64,000 nucleotides of DNA from Phycisphaerales bacterium UBA6054. Its GTDB lineage: Bacteria > Planctomycetota > Phycisphaerae > Phycisphaerales > UBA1924. The notes below the pieces were generated by a model. That model ran no database searches, was not told the origin of the DNA, and saw only the letters and a program-made list of their open reading frames with translations. Of the stretch, positions 1-8,683 are shown piece after piece. The position numbers and the translations under genes were made by a program. Location: the NCBI GenBank assembly GCA_002429045.1, contig DIYM01000085.1:13467-77466 (forward strand), in the 5' to 3' direction. The number at the start of each line of letters is the position of its first letter. The stretch's first letter is position 1.

Positions 1-1
1 A

Positions 2-850
2 CTCGAAGAAGCCCGTGCCGAGCACGCCAACCACCAGGCGATCGTCTCGCAGCGTCTGGCCGAGTTGGAGTTCGCTCGCCTCGATCGCGATCGCATCCGC
101 CAGGCCCACGATCAGGGCGCGGCGAGTGAACGCGAGCTGTCGGAAGTCGAGACGATGCTCGGCGTTCGGGAATCACAGCTCGAGTCGGCACGGCGCGTGG
201 TCGATTCGACGGCGCGACGCGTCGACCTACTTGAGATCCGCCTCAAGGACATGCAGGTGCGTGCACCGTTCGATGCCCGCGTCGTCTCTCGGCATGTCGA
301 GCCCGGTGAATGGACCGAGCCCGGACGGCCTCTGGTCACGCTGGTCTCGACAGGCATGATCGAGGCGCGGCTCGAAGTCCCCGAACGATACGCCTCCAGC
401 GTCTTCGACAACCCCGAGTCGCTGTTCGTGCAGCTCGCTTCCGACGGGCGCTCCGTGCCGTCGGTTTCGGTCAGGCCCGTTCCGGATGTCGATCAGCGTG
501 CGCGCACGTTCCAGGTCTTCGTCACCCTCGACAACACCTCGGGCGAGTTGGCTCCGGGCATGGCCGTGAACGCGTGGGTGCCGACATCGGAAGAGTCATT
601 CGCGTTGCTCACCCCGAAGGACGCCGTCATCCGCGATGGGCGCGACGCATACGTCTTCCGCGTCGACGGCAATGACACACCGGAAGCGGACAAGACGCCC
701 GTGACCGTGCTCTTCGCCTGGGGAGACATGTTGGCCGTGTCTTCTCACGACCTTGATGCGGGCGATGACGTCGTGGTTGAGGGAAACGAGCGTCTCGTTC
801 CCGATGCCGAACTGATCATCGCCTCCCACACCCCTGGCAGTTCCCGCTAA
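2..850 (+). CDS. RND efflux periplasmic adaptor (MFP/HlyD family), 5'-truncated by window edge
   Basis: The frame is open from base 2, so the N-terminus (signal peptide and first lipoyl half) lies outside the window. What remains begins in the alpha-helical hairpin (heptad-like Glu/Arg/Leu-rich stretch), passes through the second lipoyl half (VRAPFDARV, then GEWTEPG) and enters the beta-barrel domain, as in membrane-fusion proteins that link an RND pump to an outer-membrane channel. The stop at 848-850 is 36 bases before the pump gene, so the two form an operon. It resembles the complete adaptor at 51103-52290 in domain order. No outer-membrane TolC-type gene is visible; it could lie upstream. 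Family assignment is firm; the substrate is unknown. Confidence 0.88.
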   Translation, partial: LEEARAEHANHQAIVSQRLAELEFARLDRDRIRQAHDQGAASERELSEVETMLGVRESQLESARRVVDSTARRVDLLEIRLKDMQVRAPFDARVVSRHVEPGEWTEPGRPLVTLVSTGMIEARLEVPERYASSVFDNPESLFVQLASDGRSVPSVSVRPVPDVDQRARTFQVFVTLDNTSGELAPGMAVNAWVPTSEESFALLTPKDAVIRDGRDAYVFRVDGNDTPEADKTPVTVLFAWGDMLAVSSHDLDAGDDVVVEGNERLVPDAELIIASHTPGSSR

Positions 851-886
851 GGTCGATTCAACCCTACTACCTGGGAGTTACGCACC

Positions 887-3800
887 ATGGACCGCCTCAT
901 CGAACTCGCCGTCCGTCAGCCAATCACCGTTACGGTCGGCGTCATCCTCGCCGTCATGGCCGGCCTGCTGTCATCGAGCCGAGTCGCGGTGCAGATGACC
1001 CCGTCGGTTGACTCCACCGTCGTCTCGGTCTCGACGAGCTGGGAGAACGCCTCCGCGGCCGAGATCGAGTCCGACATCATCGAAGAGCAGGAAGCCCGGC
1101 TCGGCGACATCACCGGCTTGGTCTCCATGACCAGCGTGAGCCAGGCCGGCAGCGGGCGTGTGAGACTCGAGTTCCGCAACGGAACGAACATAGACGAGGC
1201 CATGGCCTCGGTCGATCAGAAGCTCGGCGAGGTCCCCCGGTACCCGCCCGGCGTGGACGAGCCCGAAGTCGTAGCCGTCGATCCTGAGTCCGTGGACTAC
1301 ATCGCCTGGATCGGCCTGAGCTCGACCGACCCGGAGTTCGACGCGACCACCCTGTACGATTTCATGGAGCGACGCCTCCGCCCGCGCCTGGAACGTATCC
1401 AAGGTGTCAGCGAAGTTGGCGTCCGTGGCGCCCGTGAAGCAGAGGTGCAAGTTCTTGTTGAACCCGCCCGCCTCGCACAGCGTGGAATCACGTACGCCGA
1501 TCTCGTCGAAGCACTGCAGCTCTCAAACCAGAACTTCTCCGGCGGGCTCCTGCCTGACGGCAAGAACGATGTCCGTGTTCGCTCCGTCGGGCGCTTCCAC
1601 GACCCCGAGACCGTCGGCGACCTCGTCATCCGGCGTGACGAGGCCGGCCCGATCTACCTCCGCGATGTCGCGGAGATCGAGATGGGGTTCAAGGAGAAAA
1701 ACGAGTGGGTGCGCGCCCGCGGCGTGCAGATGCCCTTTTTCAACTTCCAGCTCCAGCAAGGCGCCAACCTGCTCGACACGATGGAAGCGATCAAAGCCGA
1801 GGTTGATGCGCTCAACGCTCCGGGTGGTCTCCTGGAGCAGCACGCCCGCTCCATCGGCATTGATGGCACGTTTGAGCTCGTCCAGACCTACGACTCATCG
1901 ACCTACGTCGAGGAGGCGATCGCCTTGGTCCGGAGCAACATCTTCGTCGGTGGCGGGCTCGCGATCGTCACTCTGCTGCTGTTCCTTCGCTCGCTCCGCA
2001 CGATCGGCATCATCTCAATCGCTATCCCGATCTCGGTCATCGCGTCTCTCACGGTTCTGGTGCTGCTCGGTCGGTCAATCAACATCATCTCGCTCGCCGG
2101 CATGGCGTTCGCAACCGGCATGGTGGTAGACAACGCGATCGTCGTCATCGAGAACATCTTCCGACACCTCGAGATGGGCAAGCCCCGAAAGCAGGCCGCG
2201 CTCGAAGCGACCAAGGAGGTTGCGGGTGCCGTCATCGCTTCAACGGCGACGACACTGGTTGTCTTCTTCCCGATCCTGCTGATCCAAGATTCAGCCGGGC
2301 AGCTCTTCCGAGACATCGCGCTCGCGATCATGGCTGCGGTTGGTATCAGCCTCGTCGTTTCGGTCACCGTGATCCCGTCCGCGTCCGCGCAGATCCTCAA
2401 GCAGCGTGTTGCCACGGCGAAGGAGCCAGTCGGATTCTTGCCTCAAGACACTCGGGTGAAGCGCGGGCGTCTCGGCCGAGTGCTGACTGCGATCCGCAGC
2501 GTTCCATCGATCATCAGCGCCGTCCCGTCGCTGATAGGAGCAGCGATCCAACGCTTAACTTCACGCTGGCTCACTCGGCTTGCCGTCATCGCGGTCTTCA
2601 CGGCAAGCACTGTCGCTGGGATCGCTGCGCTGCTCCCGCCGCTGGACTACTTGCCCGCAGGCAACCGGAACATCATCTTCGGCGTGCTCGTCCCGCCGCC
2701 CGGCTACAACCTCGATCAGCTCTCCACGCTTGGGGATCGGCTCGAGGATGAGATCCGCCCGGCATGGGAAGTAACCGCCGACAAGTTTCGGCTGGAAGAC
2801 GATCTCCGCGGCGGGCCGTCGCCAGAAGAAGACGGCCGGACCACCATCACCACTCGCGATGGACGTGAAGTCCTTCCTCCCGAGCTTGAGCATTACTTCC
2901 TCGTTGCATGGGACGGCCTCGTCTTCCACGCCGCCATCGCGCAGGACAACAAGCGGATCGCCGACGCGCTAGGGCTCTTTGATCAATCCGTTGCGGGCGC
3001 GAACGCACCCGACGTTTTCAGTTTCAGCTTCCAGATGCCCCTGTTCCGGACCGGCGGCCAGACCGGCTCGGCCATCAAGATCGACCTCAAAGGCGACGAT
3101 CTCGACGCCGTCAACAAGTCCGCGGGCGAGCTGCTCGTCGCACTCTTCGGTGAGTTCGGCCCCGGCACGGTCCAGCCAGACCCGCCGAACTTCTCGCTGC
3201 CCACGCCCGAGTTGCGGGTGACCCCGGATGACGAGAGACTGCGCGATCTTGACATGTCGCGCAGCGACGTCGGCCTCGCAGTCGCCGCGAATGGCGACGG
3301 GCTCGTCCTGCCGCGCCAGTTCCAGGTCGGCAGCGAACTCAAGGACCTCAAAATCATCTCCCCCGACTCCTTCCGTGACGATCCGATCCAGGCGATGCTG
3401 AACGCCCCGATCGCAACGCCCGGAGGATCCGTGATCGATCTAGAGTCCGTCGCGGCGGTCGAACGCATCCGCGAGTCCGACCGCATCCGCCACGTCGACC
3501 GCCAACGCGCCGTGACGCTCCAGTTCACACCGCCGACCGGCACGCCGCTGCAGGAAGCGATCGATCGCGTCGATGCCATCATCGCAGACCTCCGCACAGA
3601 CGGACGAGTTGCCGAAGGCATCGAGGTCCAGAAGGCAGGTTCAGCCGGCAAGCTCAATGACATCAAGAACGCCCTTCTGGGCGACGGGACGATCGCCGGC
3701 ACGCTGAGCAGTTCGCTCTTCCTCGCCTTCTTCGTGGTCTACCTAGTGATGGTCGTGCTCTTCCAGAGCTGGACCTACCCATTCGTGATCATGGTCAGCG

Positions 3801-4288
3801 TGCCGCTGGCGACTCTCGGCGGCTTCATCGGTCTCGCGATCCTGCACGAGTGGTCCGTGGCCGATCCCTACATGCCCGTCCAGAACCTCGATGTACTCAC
3901 CATTCTCGGGTTCGTGATCCTTGCTGGTGTCGTGGTAAACAACGCCATCCTGATCGTGCATCAGGCACTGAACTTCATGTCCGCAAGCGGCCTAGCTCCC
4001 AGTGACGCCATCCGGCGTGCCGTCGAGAGCCGCGTCCGCCCGATCCTCATGAGCACGCTGACATCCGTCGGCGGCATGCTGCCGCTTGTGCTCATGCCCG
4101 GCTCGGGCAGCGAACTCTACCGTGGCCTCGGGGCCGTGGTCGTCGGCGGGCTGCTTGTATCCACCATCTTCACGCTTCTGCTCGTGCCGGTCGTGCTCAG
4201 CGCGCTGTTCGCGTTGCAGCGGGGTGCGTTGCACACACAGGCCGAACCGGCTCGGCCGCGGTCGGCCGGGCTGAAGGAATCGTCATGA
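887..4288 (+). CDS. RND family efflux transporter permease (AcrB/HAE1-like)
   Basis: A 1133-residue inner-membrane proton-driven pump. TM1 is near residues 13-33. The TM2-6 block follows the first periplasmic loop from about residue 350. The TM4 signature GMVVDNAIVVIEN places the proton-relay Asp at 415, followed by Asn rather than the second Asp of AcrB. TM7 is near 561-580 and TM8-12 run from about 947 to 1115, with GVVVNNAILIVHQALNF in the second half. The ATG at 887 has GGGAG about 10 bases upstream. The gene is cotranscribed with the adaptor ending at 850. It is paralogous to the pump at 52294-55878 but lacks the extra membrane hairpin seen there. Efflux substrate cannot be told from sequence. 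Confidence 0.93.
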   Translation: MDRLIELAVRQPITVTVGVILAVMAGLLSSSRVAVQMTPSVDSTVVSVSTSWENASAAEIESDIIEEQEARLGDITGLVSMTSVSQAGSGRVRLEFRNGTNIDEAMASVDQKLGEVPRYPPGVDEPEVVAVDPESVDYIAWIGLSSTDPEFDATTLYDFMERRLRPRLERIQGVSEVGVRGAREAEVQVLVEPARLAQRGITYADLVEALQLSNQNFSGGLLPDGKNDVRVRSVGRFHDPETVGDLVIRRDEAGPIYLRDVAEIEMGFKEKNEWVRARGVQMPFFNFQLQQGANLLDTMEAIKAEVDALNAPGGLLEQHARSIGIDGTFELVQTYDSSTYVEEAIALVRSNIFVGGGLAIVTLLLFLRSLRTIGIISIAIPISVIASLTVLVLLGRSINIISLAGMAFATGMVVDNAIVVIENIFRHLEMGKPRKQAALEATKEVAGAVIASTATTLVVFFPILLIQDSAGQLFRDIALAIMAAVGISLVVSVTVIPSASAQILKQRVATAKEPVGFLPQDTRVKRGRLGRVLTAIRSVPSIISAVPSLIGAAIQRLTSRWLTRLAVIAVFTASTVAGIAALLPPLDYLPAGNRNIIFGVLVPPPGYNLDQLSTLGDRLEDEIRPAWEVTADKFRLEDDLRGGPSPEEDGRTTITTRDGREVLPPELEHYFLVAWDGLVFHAAIAQDNKRIADALGLFDQSVAGANAPDVFSFSFQMPLFRTGGQTGSAIKIDLKGDDLDAVNKSAGELLVALFGEFGPGTVQPDPPNFSLPTPELRVTPDDERLRDLDMSRSDVGLAVAANGDGLVLPRQFQVGSELKDLKIISPDSFRDDPIQAMLNAPIATPGGSVIDLESVAAVERIRESDRIRHVDRQRAVTLQFTPPTGTPLQEAIDRVDAIIADLRTDGRVAEGIEVQKAGSAGKLNDIKNALLGDGTIAGTLSSSLFLAFFVVYLVMVVLFQSWTYPFVIMVSVPLATLGGFIGLAILHEWSVADPYMPVQNLDVLTILGFVILAGVVVNNAILIVHQALNFMSASGLAPSDAIRRAVESRVRPILMSTLTSVGGMLPLVLMPGSGSELYRGLGAVVVGGLLVSTIFTLLLVPVVLSALFALQRGALHTQAEPARPRSAGLKESS

Positions 4289-4486
4289 AAACTCGTGCGC
4301 TCGGATCGGGCGACATGGCCCGGACGCCCGGCGGCGCACTCGCCCACGCGGCGCACGAGGTCATGATCAACCCGCGAGACAACGCAAGGGCCCAAGCGAC
4401 CGCGGGCGGCCTTCCGGGCCGAAGCAGGTCGAGTCAGGGAAGAACCGATTTCATAGAGACAGGCCGAGCCGCCGGTCTCGCCGACG

Positions 4487-4728
4487 ATCCGGCGAAAGCG
4501 CGCCTTATCAGGGACGTCTCGCCGGATACATCAATCGAAAGCGGAGAGGGGGGGATTCGACGCGAGTTAGTATCGCCCCACTGCTCACGGCCGCAAAAGA
4601 GCGTTTCTGATCTCTGGGGCCAGACTCGGATTCCGGTTCTTTGCCGATCTCTGCCTGTGTTTGCCGTTCTTGAGGCACAGATCTGGAACTCAATTTGGAA
4701 CTCACACCAGGGTACGGCTGAATCCAAG
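4487..4728 (-). repeat. Displaced tRNA-Ser tail R1 with relic terminator and relic coding tail
   Basis: The 19-bp core at 4542-4560 equals the 3' end of the tRNA-Ser(CGA) gene. To its left, ATCCGGCG (4487-4494) and CGCCGGAT (4520-4527) form a hairpin whose loop contains ATCAGGGACG. The true tRNA terminator has the same loop word at exactly the same distance (35 bases) from the core. To the right, about 170 bp resemble the stretch after the copy at 19216, including a conserved minus-strand frame. Together this looks like an old attachment site with the end of a decayed gene. The frame starting at the pump's stop codon (4285) runs through this repeat and is not credible as a gene. Confidence 0.65.
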
Positions 4729-5243
4729 CGCGACTATGTAGTCTGTTTCGTCACATTCATATGTAGCGGGTGAATCAGGTTCTGGGGGCAGGTTGAGATG
4801 CCCTCAGTTGATCAGAACGGCCCATGAGTCAGTTCACTTGACGACCGTATAGGTCTGCTGAGTGATGTAAAACGCAGTCAATCATCTCTACAGGCTTAGC
4901 CAGAAACCGCGCATCGTGAAGCCTGGCAATTCTCTACCACTCCTTGTTGTGCCCGGCGTTCATGGCAATCGACCAAGCTCAGAGGCGATCCAAGCAGCCT
5001 GCTCACAATCAACCCGCCCGGCGGATCCGATTTGGCCGTGCAGTACATCTGCCAATGGAGCTCCAACCACTTCTTACAGATTGGATAGTACTCAAGTCGA
5101 ACGGTCGCCCCCCACAGCGACGATCGAATTCGATACGATGCAAGCCTACTTTCGCTCTCTTGAACAGGCACCAAGGAAGATGTTCCGCGTACCGAGTCAA
5201 TCCACTTGTGGGCTCCGGGGACTCTAGTGATTATGATGGTGTC
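4729..5243. other. Gene-free stretch with an orphan IS end
   Basis: I see no credible gene here. The sequence is less G+C rich than its surroundings. A 14-bp string at 4780-4793 (TTCTGGGGGCAGGT) is identical to 12721-12734, where it borders a transposase fragment, so it is probably an abandoned IS terminus. The promoter for the sigma-factor gene at 5244 should lie in the last 100 bases, but no clear -35/-10 pair stands out. Confidence 0.4.
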
Positions 5244-5801
5244 GTGTCCGATCTTCCTGATGAGCCCGAGCAGTTCAAGGCGTTGTACAACTCACTCCGG
5301 AGGATCGCATCCGAGCGCATGCGGTCAGAGCGCGGGGGACACACCCTGGATGCGACCGGGGTGGTGCATGAGGCGTACCTGCGGCTAGCCGGCAGCGACC
5401 TTTTCTCGTGCCAAGATCCCAACCACTTCATGTCGCTCGCAGCGCGCACCATCCGGCGGGTGTTGGTTGATCACGCCCGAGCACGTAATCGCCTGAAACG
5501 CGGCGGCGACGCGACGCCCGTCACGCTGCACTCGGGTGTGCCGGGCGAAGAAACGCAAGCATTCGACGTACTGGCGCTGAACGATGCGCTCGCCAAACTT
5601 GCCGACGAGAGTGAATCTCTAGTGCAGGTCGTTGAGCTGCGGTTCTTCGGCGGTCTGACTATAGAGCAAACCTCCGCCGTACTCGGGATCGGCGCGACGA
5701 AGGTGAACCGGTTGTGGCGAGCGGCCCGAGCGTGGCTCCGAGAAGAGATGCTGGACTCCGGGCGAGAACCGGACAGCGGATTGCGAAGCGGCGATGGCTG
5801 A
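5244..5801 (+). CDS. ECF sigma factor (planctomycete Sigma70_ECF/TIGR02999 type), cassette A
   Basis: About 185 residues. Region 2 carries the LRRIASERM and GVVHEAYLRLAG words followed by the DHARARNR segment typical of this sigma group; region 4 (VVELRFFGGLTIEQTSAVLG) supplies the -35-binding helix-turn-helix. A frame extends upstream to 4944, but the added part has no sigma-like sequence. The GTG at 5244 gives the usual family length, though its ribosome site is weak. The last 8 bases overlap the kinase start (ATGGCTGA), implying translational coupling. In planctomycetes such sigma/kinase neighbours are thought to act together, with kinase output controlling sigma activity. No anti-sigma factor gene is adjacent. 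Confidence 0.88.
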   Translation: MSDLPDEPEQFKALYNSLRRIASERMRSERGGHTLDATGVVHEAYLRLAGSDLFSCQDPNHFMSLAARTIRRVLVDHARARNRLKRGGDATPVTLHSGVPGEETQAFDVLALNDALAKLADESESLVQVVELRFFGGLTIEQTSAVLGIGATKVNRLWRAARAWLREEMLDSGREPDSGLRSGDG

Positions 5802-8553
5802 TCGGGCACTCGCTATCTTGCTAAGCGTTCTCGATCTGCCGGAGCCCGAACAGGCTGATGCGATCGATCGGGAGTGCGGTGACGACGCCGAACTGCGGGA
5901 GCGGGTTCTGCGGCTGCTTAGCACGGACGGTGAAGAAGACGGGTTTCTTAATCCGGACGCATTGCGGTCCACGGCGCTTGGCGGGATCGACTTCGCCGAA
6001 GAGATGCCGGATCGCATCGGACCGTATGCTTTGAAGGAACGATTGGGCGAAGGCGGGTTCGGCATAGTGTACCGCGCCGAGCAGCACGAGCCTATCCAAC
6101 GGACCGTGGCGATCAAGGTGGTCAAGCCGGGCATGGACTCCCGCTCGGTGCTGCGCCGGTTCGAGCTGGAGCGGCGCTCGCTGAGCAGGATGGACCATCC
6201 TAACGTCTCGCGCGTGCTCGACGGCGGCATGATCGGCGACGCCCGGTCGTCCGCACGCCCGTACTTCGTGATGGAGCTGGTCGACGGTCCGACGATCACC
6301 GAGTATGCGGCGGATCAGCAACTCAGTATCGGGGAACGTGTCGGGCTGGTCGCGCAGATCTGCGACGCCGTGCAGCACGCGCACAGCAAGGGCGTGATCC
6401 ACCGGGATCTGAAGCCGGCCAACATCCTCGTCACCACCGTCGACGGCAAGCCGGTCTGTAAGGTCATCGACTTCGGTGTCGCTAAAGCCCTCGAAGAAAC
6501 GGCCGGCGCTCAGGCGCAGGCCACCAGCCCCGGCGCGATGGTCGGCACGCCCCAGTACATGAGCCCCGAGCAGATGCGCGGTTCGTCGGACATCGACACC
6601 CGCACCGACGTCTACGCGATCGGGGTACTGCTGTACGAGCTGATCGTCGGCGCCCCGCCCTTCGACAGCAAGGCATGGAAGGGGCTCGGCGTGGGCGAGA
6701 TGATCCGGCACATCGAGTCCACCGAGCCCGAGGCGCCCAGCTCGCGCCTCGCCACGCTCGCCCGGGCACACACGGGCGCGGAGAGCACGGCTCGCCCGCG
6801 TGGCCCCGACTCACGCGTCCCCAAGGATCTCGATTGGATCGTACTCCGCGCGATGGCCAAAGAACCCGGCCGCAGGTACCCCACCGCGGTCTCGCTGGGC
6901 GACGACCTCGCGCGGTTCCTGCGGTTGGAGCCGGTCGAGGCGGGCCCGCCCGCGGTGAGCTACAAGGTTGCCAAGTTCGTCAGGCGGCACCGCGCGGGCG
7001 TGATCGCCGCGGGCGTCGCAGGCCTGGCTCTCATCGCCGGCGGTGCCGCGAGTGTGGTGTTCGGGATCTCCGCCGAACAGGCTCGGCGACTGGAACAGAC
7101 CCAGCGTGAGGAAGCCGACCGCGCCCGCATTGCCGAGCGAGAGCAGCGCAAGGCCGCCAACCGGGCGCTGGGACGCGTCGAGGACATCAATGAGTTCCTG
7201 CTGCGGGATCTATTCCTGGCCGTCGCAGCGGCCGAACTCGGGCCCGACGCTAAGCTCGCCGATCTGATCGATCGCGCCGCGCCGACGATCCCCGTGCGGT
7301 TCGCCGACGACCCGGACATGCAGTTCCGGGCCCACTACCTGCTCGGATCGATGTACAACCAGCTGCACCAGACCGAGAAGGCGATCCACCACTTCTCGCA
7401 GAGCATCCTTGTCATCGACGACTTGGTGGACACACCCGCCAGCGAAATCTGGCAGGCATACAAGGGCCGGGGCAACACCTACCTCAACAACGGGCAGCTC
7501 GAGGCCGCCGAGCAGGACCTCCGGCTCGCGCTTCAGTACATCGACTCGATGGAGCAGATCGATCTGCGCGAACGGCGCTCCGTGCTCGCCACCACCGCGA
7601 CGATCTACCAGGCGCAGGAGCGGTACGAAGAGGCCGAGCCGCTGCTTGCGTGGTGCATCGACACGGCCCTGCACAAGGAATCTCCACGCGACAACTACGC
7701 CATCGGTGTGATGCTCTCTGTCCGCGGAGCCATGCTGGACAACCTCGGGCGCTACGAAGAGAGCCTCGCCAGCGCAGAGCAGATGATCGCTTTCGGTGAA
7801 ACGCTCGAAGGAAACCTCCGAGCGACCACCGTTCTCACCGGCGAGATGCGCCGTATGAGTGCCCTCACACAACTAAACAGAGCGGACGAGGTCGCCGATG
7901 CTGCGATCGATCAGATCGAGCTCATGGAACGGTACTTCGGCCGAAACTCCCCAAACTATGCCCTCTCGAAATTCAACGCGGGCCAGGTCCTCGACCGCGC
8001 TGGACGAATCCAGGAATCCGAGCGCTACATGCTCGAGGGGATCGACGACATCAAGCGAATCTTCGGGCCGCACCATTACGAGGTCGAGCGATACACCAAC
8101 CACCTCGCCACCTACTACTCCAACTGGGGCCGCAGGGATGAGCACATGGAGACACGGGCACGCGGGCTGCTGCTGCGTGTCTACGTCGCCGGACCCGGCG
8201 AAGCCGAGAGCGTCATCGAAGCGGTGCGACTCGGCATAGAGCTGCTCGACGATCCGTTAGACTGGGTAGCGTACGCGGCGGACGAACGCCGATCGGTACC
8301 CCCGGGGCACAACAAACGTGGGAGGTACCTGGCCAACCTCGCGATTGCTGCATTCGAACTGGGCCTCGACCTGCCGGTCGAGGAGATGCTTACAGACGCG
8401 TTCGACGCCATCCCCGCCGCAGAACGCCCCGACGAGGTCCGCCGAATCCTCGAGGGCGTCACGCCTGTGTTCTTCGAATCCCAGGGACGCCCCGAGGACG
8501 CGGACCAATGGCGAGCCCGGCTCGCCCCATCGCCTCAGCCCGACGGCGAGTAG
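5794..8553 (+). CDS. Membrane serine/threonine kinase with TPR sensor region, cassette A
   Basis: 919 residues. The kinase domain spans about residues 76-375: GEGGFG loop at 85-90, VAIK lysine 108, HRDLKPAN at 203-210 with catalytic Asp205, DFG at 226-228, and SPEQ (APE equivalent) at 257-260, so it should be active. A single membrane helix follows at about 402-424, then a short charged coiled coil and a long helical region with TPR-like repeats, presumably outside the cytoplasm. It overlaps the ECF gene by 8 bases. The same architecture recurs in cassette B at 13555-16263. It likely phosphorylates or senses for the sigma factor; the signal is unknown. Confidence 0.93.
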   Translation: MADRALAILLSVLDLPEPEQADAIDRECGDDAELRERVLRLLSTDGEEDGFLNPDALRSTALGGIDFAEEMPDRIGPYALKERLGEGGFGIVYRAEQHEPIQRTVAIKVVKPGMDSRSVLRRFELERRSLSRMDHPNVSRVLDGGMIGDARSSARPYFVMELVDGPTITEYAADQQLSIGERVGLVAQICDAVQHAHSKGVIHRDLKPANILVTTVDGKPVCKVIDFGVAKALEETAGAQAQATSPGAMVGTPQYMSPEQMRGSSDIDTRTDVYAIGVLLYELIVGAPPFDSKAWKGLGVGEMIRHIESTEPEAPSSRLATLARAHTGAESTARPRGPDSRVPKDLDWIVLRAMAKEPGRRYPTAVSLGDDLARFLRLEPVEAGPPAVSYKVAKFVRRHRAGVIAAGVAGLALIAGGAASVVFGISAEQARRLEQTQREEADRARIAEREQRKAANRALGRVEDINEFLLRDLFLAVAAAELGPDAKLADLIDRAAPTIPVRFADDPDMQFRAHYLLGSMYNQLHQTEKAIHHFSQSILVIDDLVDTPASEIWQAYKGRGNTYLNNGQLEAAEQDLRLALQYIDSMEQIDLRERRSVLATTATIYQAQERYEEAEPLLAWCIDTALHKESPRDNYAIGVMLSVRGAMLDNLGRYEESLASAEQMIAFGETLEGNLRATTVLTGEMRRMSALTQLNRADEVADAAIDQIELMERYFGRNSPNYALSKFNAGQVLDRAGRIQESERYMLEGIDDIKRIFGPHHYEVERYTNHLATYYSNWGRRDEHMETRARGLLLRVYVAGPGEAESVIEAVRLGIELLDDPLDWVAYAADERRSVPPGHNKRGRYLANLAIAAFELGLDLPVEEMLTDAFDAIPAAERPDEVRRILEGVTPVFFESQGRPEDADQWRARLAPSPQPDGE

Positions 8554-8574
8554 CCGCCACACCCTTCCTAAATC

Positions 8575-8592
8575 CGAACAAATTTTTGTCCG
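8575..8592. promoter_or_regulatory. Inverted repeat upstream of secreted protein gene
   Basis: CGAACAAA and TTTGTCCG are separated by TT, with one mismatch between the arms. The repeat lies in the 130-base spacer between the kinase stop and the secreted-protein start. It could be an operator or a weak terminator-like stem; nothing in the sequence decides which. Confidence 0.25.
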
Positions 8593-8683
8593 CGCCGGTG
8601 ACCAGGCGCCCGCCGTTCTGTCGCAACCGCTATCGGAGGGCCCTGCGTCGGGGTCACAACCCATCAGTCGAAAGGGACGGACC

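Noticed and set aside
4285..4773. 162-codon frame starting in the pump's stop codon (ATGA)
   Set aside because: Its second half runs through the R1 tRNA-tail repeat and the relic minus-strand tail, its composition is not protein-like, and no ribosome site precedes it.
4944..5243. N-terminal extension of the first ECF sigma factor
   Set aside because: The added 100 residues have no sigma-factor sequence; family length fits a start at 5244.
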